Below are positions 63,522-64,000 of a stretch of DNA of 64,000 nucleotides, in pieces. The notes below the pieces were generated by a model. The model was not told the origin of the DNA and did no database searches. It saw nothing but the letters and a program-made list of their open reading frames with translations. Location of the stretch: the NCBI RefSeq assembly GCF_025989185.1, contig NZ_JAPDNT010000001.1, positions 763,142-827,141 on the forward strand, given 5' to 3'. This stretch comes from Limobrevibacterium gyesilva (GTDB lineage Bacteria > Pseudomonadota > Alphaproteobacteria > Acetobacterales > Acetobacteraceae). Both the position numbers and the translations under genes were made by a program. The stretch's first letter is position 1, and the number at the start of each line of letters is the position of its first letter.

Positions 63522-64000
63522 ATGAACGCACCCATCCTGCCCCCCGCGGCCGCCAGCAGGCCCCAAACCCCGTTGCTGGACCGGGTGCGGGTGCCGGCGG
63601 ATCTGCGCAACTTCTCGGTCGAGCAGCTGAAGCAGCTGGCGGACGAGCTGCGGGCGGAGACGATCGACGCGGTGTCGACCACCGGCGGGCATCTGGGCGC
63701 CAGCCTGGGGGTGGTGGAGCTGACGGTGGCGCTCCACGCCGTGTTCGACACGCCGGTTGACCGGCTGATCTGGGATGTCGGCCACCAGTGCTATCCGCAC
63801 AAGATCCTGACCGGGCGGCGCGAGCGCATCCGCACCCTGCGCCAGGGCGGCGGGCTGTCCGGCTTCACCCGGCGGGCGGAGAGCGAATACGACCCGTTCG
63901 GGGCGGCGCACAGCTCGACCTCGATCTCGTCCGGGCTGGGCATGGCGGTGGCGCGCGACCTGAAGCAGGCGCGGGGGATCGCGGACGACCGCAACGTGAT
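63522..64000 (+). CDS. dxs: 1-deoxy-D-xylulose-5-phosphate synthase (N-terminal part, cut by window edge)
   Basis: About 159 residues are visible. The sequence [54 protein letters not shown] and [16 protein letters not shown] matches the thiamine diphosphate-binding N-terminal domain. It condenses pyruvate and glyceraldehyde 3-phosphate in the first step of the MEP pathway; its product also feeds PdxJ. The ATG at 63522 follows 30 bases after the relic. Confidence 0.93.
   Translation, partial: MNAPILPPAAASRPQTPLLDRVRVPADLRNFSVEQLKQLADELRAETIDAVSTTGGHLGASLGVVELTVALHAVFDTPVDRLIWDVGHQCYPHKILTGRRERIRTLRQGGGLSGFTRRAESEYDPFGAAHSSTSISSGLGMAVARDLKQARGIADDRNV

Overview
The window is high-GC chromosomal DNA from an alphaproteobacterium, most likely of the Acetobacteraceae/Rhodospirillales. 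Grounds for this are the mdh-sucCD-sucAB-lpd block, the atpHAGDC operon without the Fo genes, a complete hopanoid operon (hpnABCDE-shc-hpnG), pdxA-pdxJ, and several small families typical of that group (DUF1489, DUF484, CsbD, DUF3309). No rRNA, tRNA, CRISPR array or transposase was found.

Layout. 1-5.3 kb: parts of a sugar-type ABC importer (two tandem paralogous binding proteins, the first cut by the window edge, and two permeases), an inositol-monophosphatase-family enzyme and an MFS transporter, closed by a clear terminator. 5.3-12.3 kb: a small Tat-type secreted protein, a DUF1489 protein, a divergent EF-G-like GTPase, a three-gene Tat-phosphoesterase/membrane-protein operon with an FNR/FixK-type palindrome upstream, and an NTF2-like/2OG-oxygenase pair. 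12.3-24.2 kb: zapE, then the TCA block (mdh, sucC, sucD, sucA, sucB, lpdA) and pdxA-pdxJ.

24.2-28.3 kb is an accessory patch of small stress-type genes and relics. It contains two decayed copies of the 3' end of xerC, both breaking at the same xerC position; the intact xerC lies at its right edge. 28.3-34 kb: xerC, a DUF484 gene and a transaldolase-like aldolase in a translationally coupled operon, then priA and a ferritin-like protein. 34-40 kb: the F1 ATPase operon and a second ferritin-like protein. 40-45 kb: a D-aminoacylase-type amidohydrolase, an FkbM methyltransferase, a CopC-like protein and an orphan amino-acid ABC binding protein plus permease.

45-52.2 kb (minus strand) is a six-gene Hyf-like membrane complex (B, C, E, F, G, I). 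Its large subunit has serines in place of the first pair of nickel-ligand cysteines, and no ferredoxin-type subunit is present, so it is probably an energy-converting hydrogenase-related complex rather than a hydrogenase. 52.4-64 kb: an alkaline-phosphatase-superfamily phosphodiesterase, the hopanoid operon, ispH (minus) and the start of dxs, with a relic that resembles ispA just before dxs. IspH and Dxs provide isoprenoid precursors, HpnC/D/E convert farnesyl diphosphate to squalene, Shc cyclises it, and HpnG, HpnA and HpnB belong to hopanoid side-chain modification.

All calls rest on reading the sequence and translations by eye; alignments and identities were counted by hand and no database was searched.
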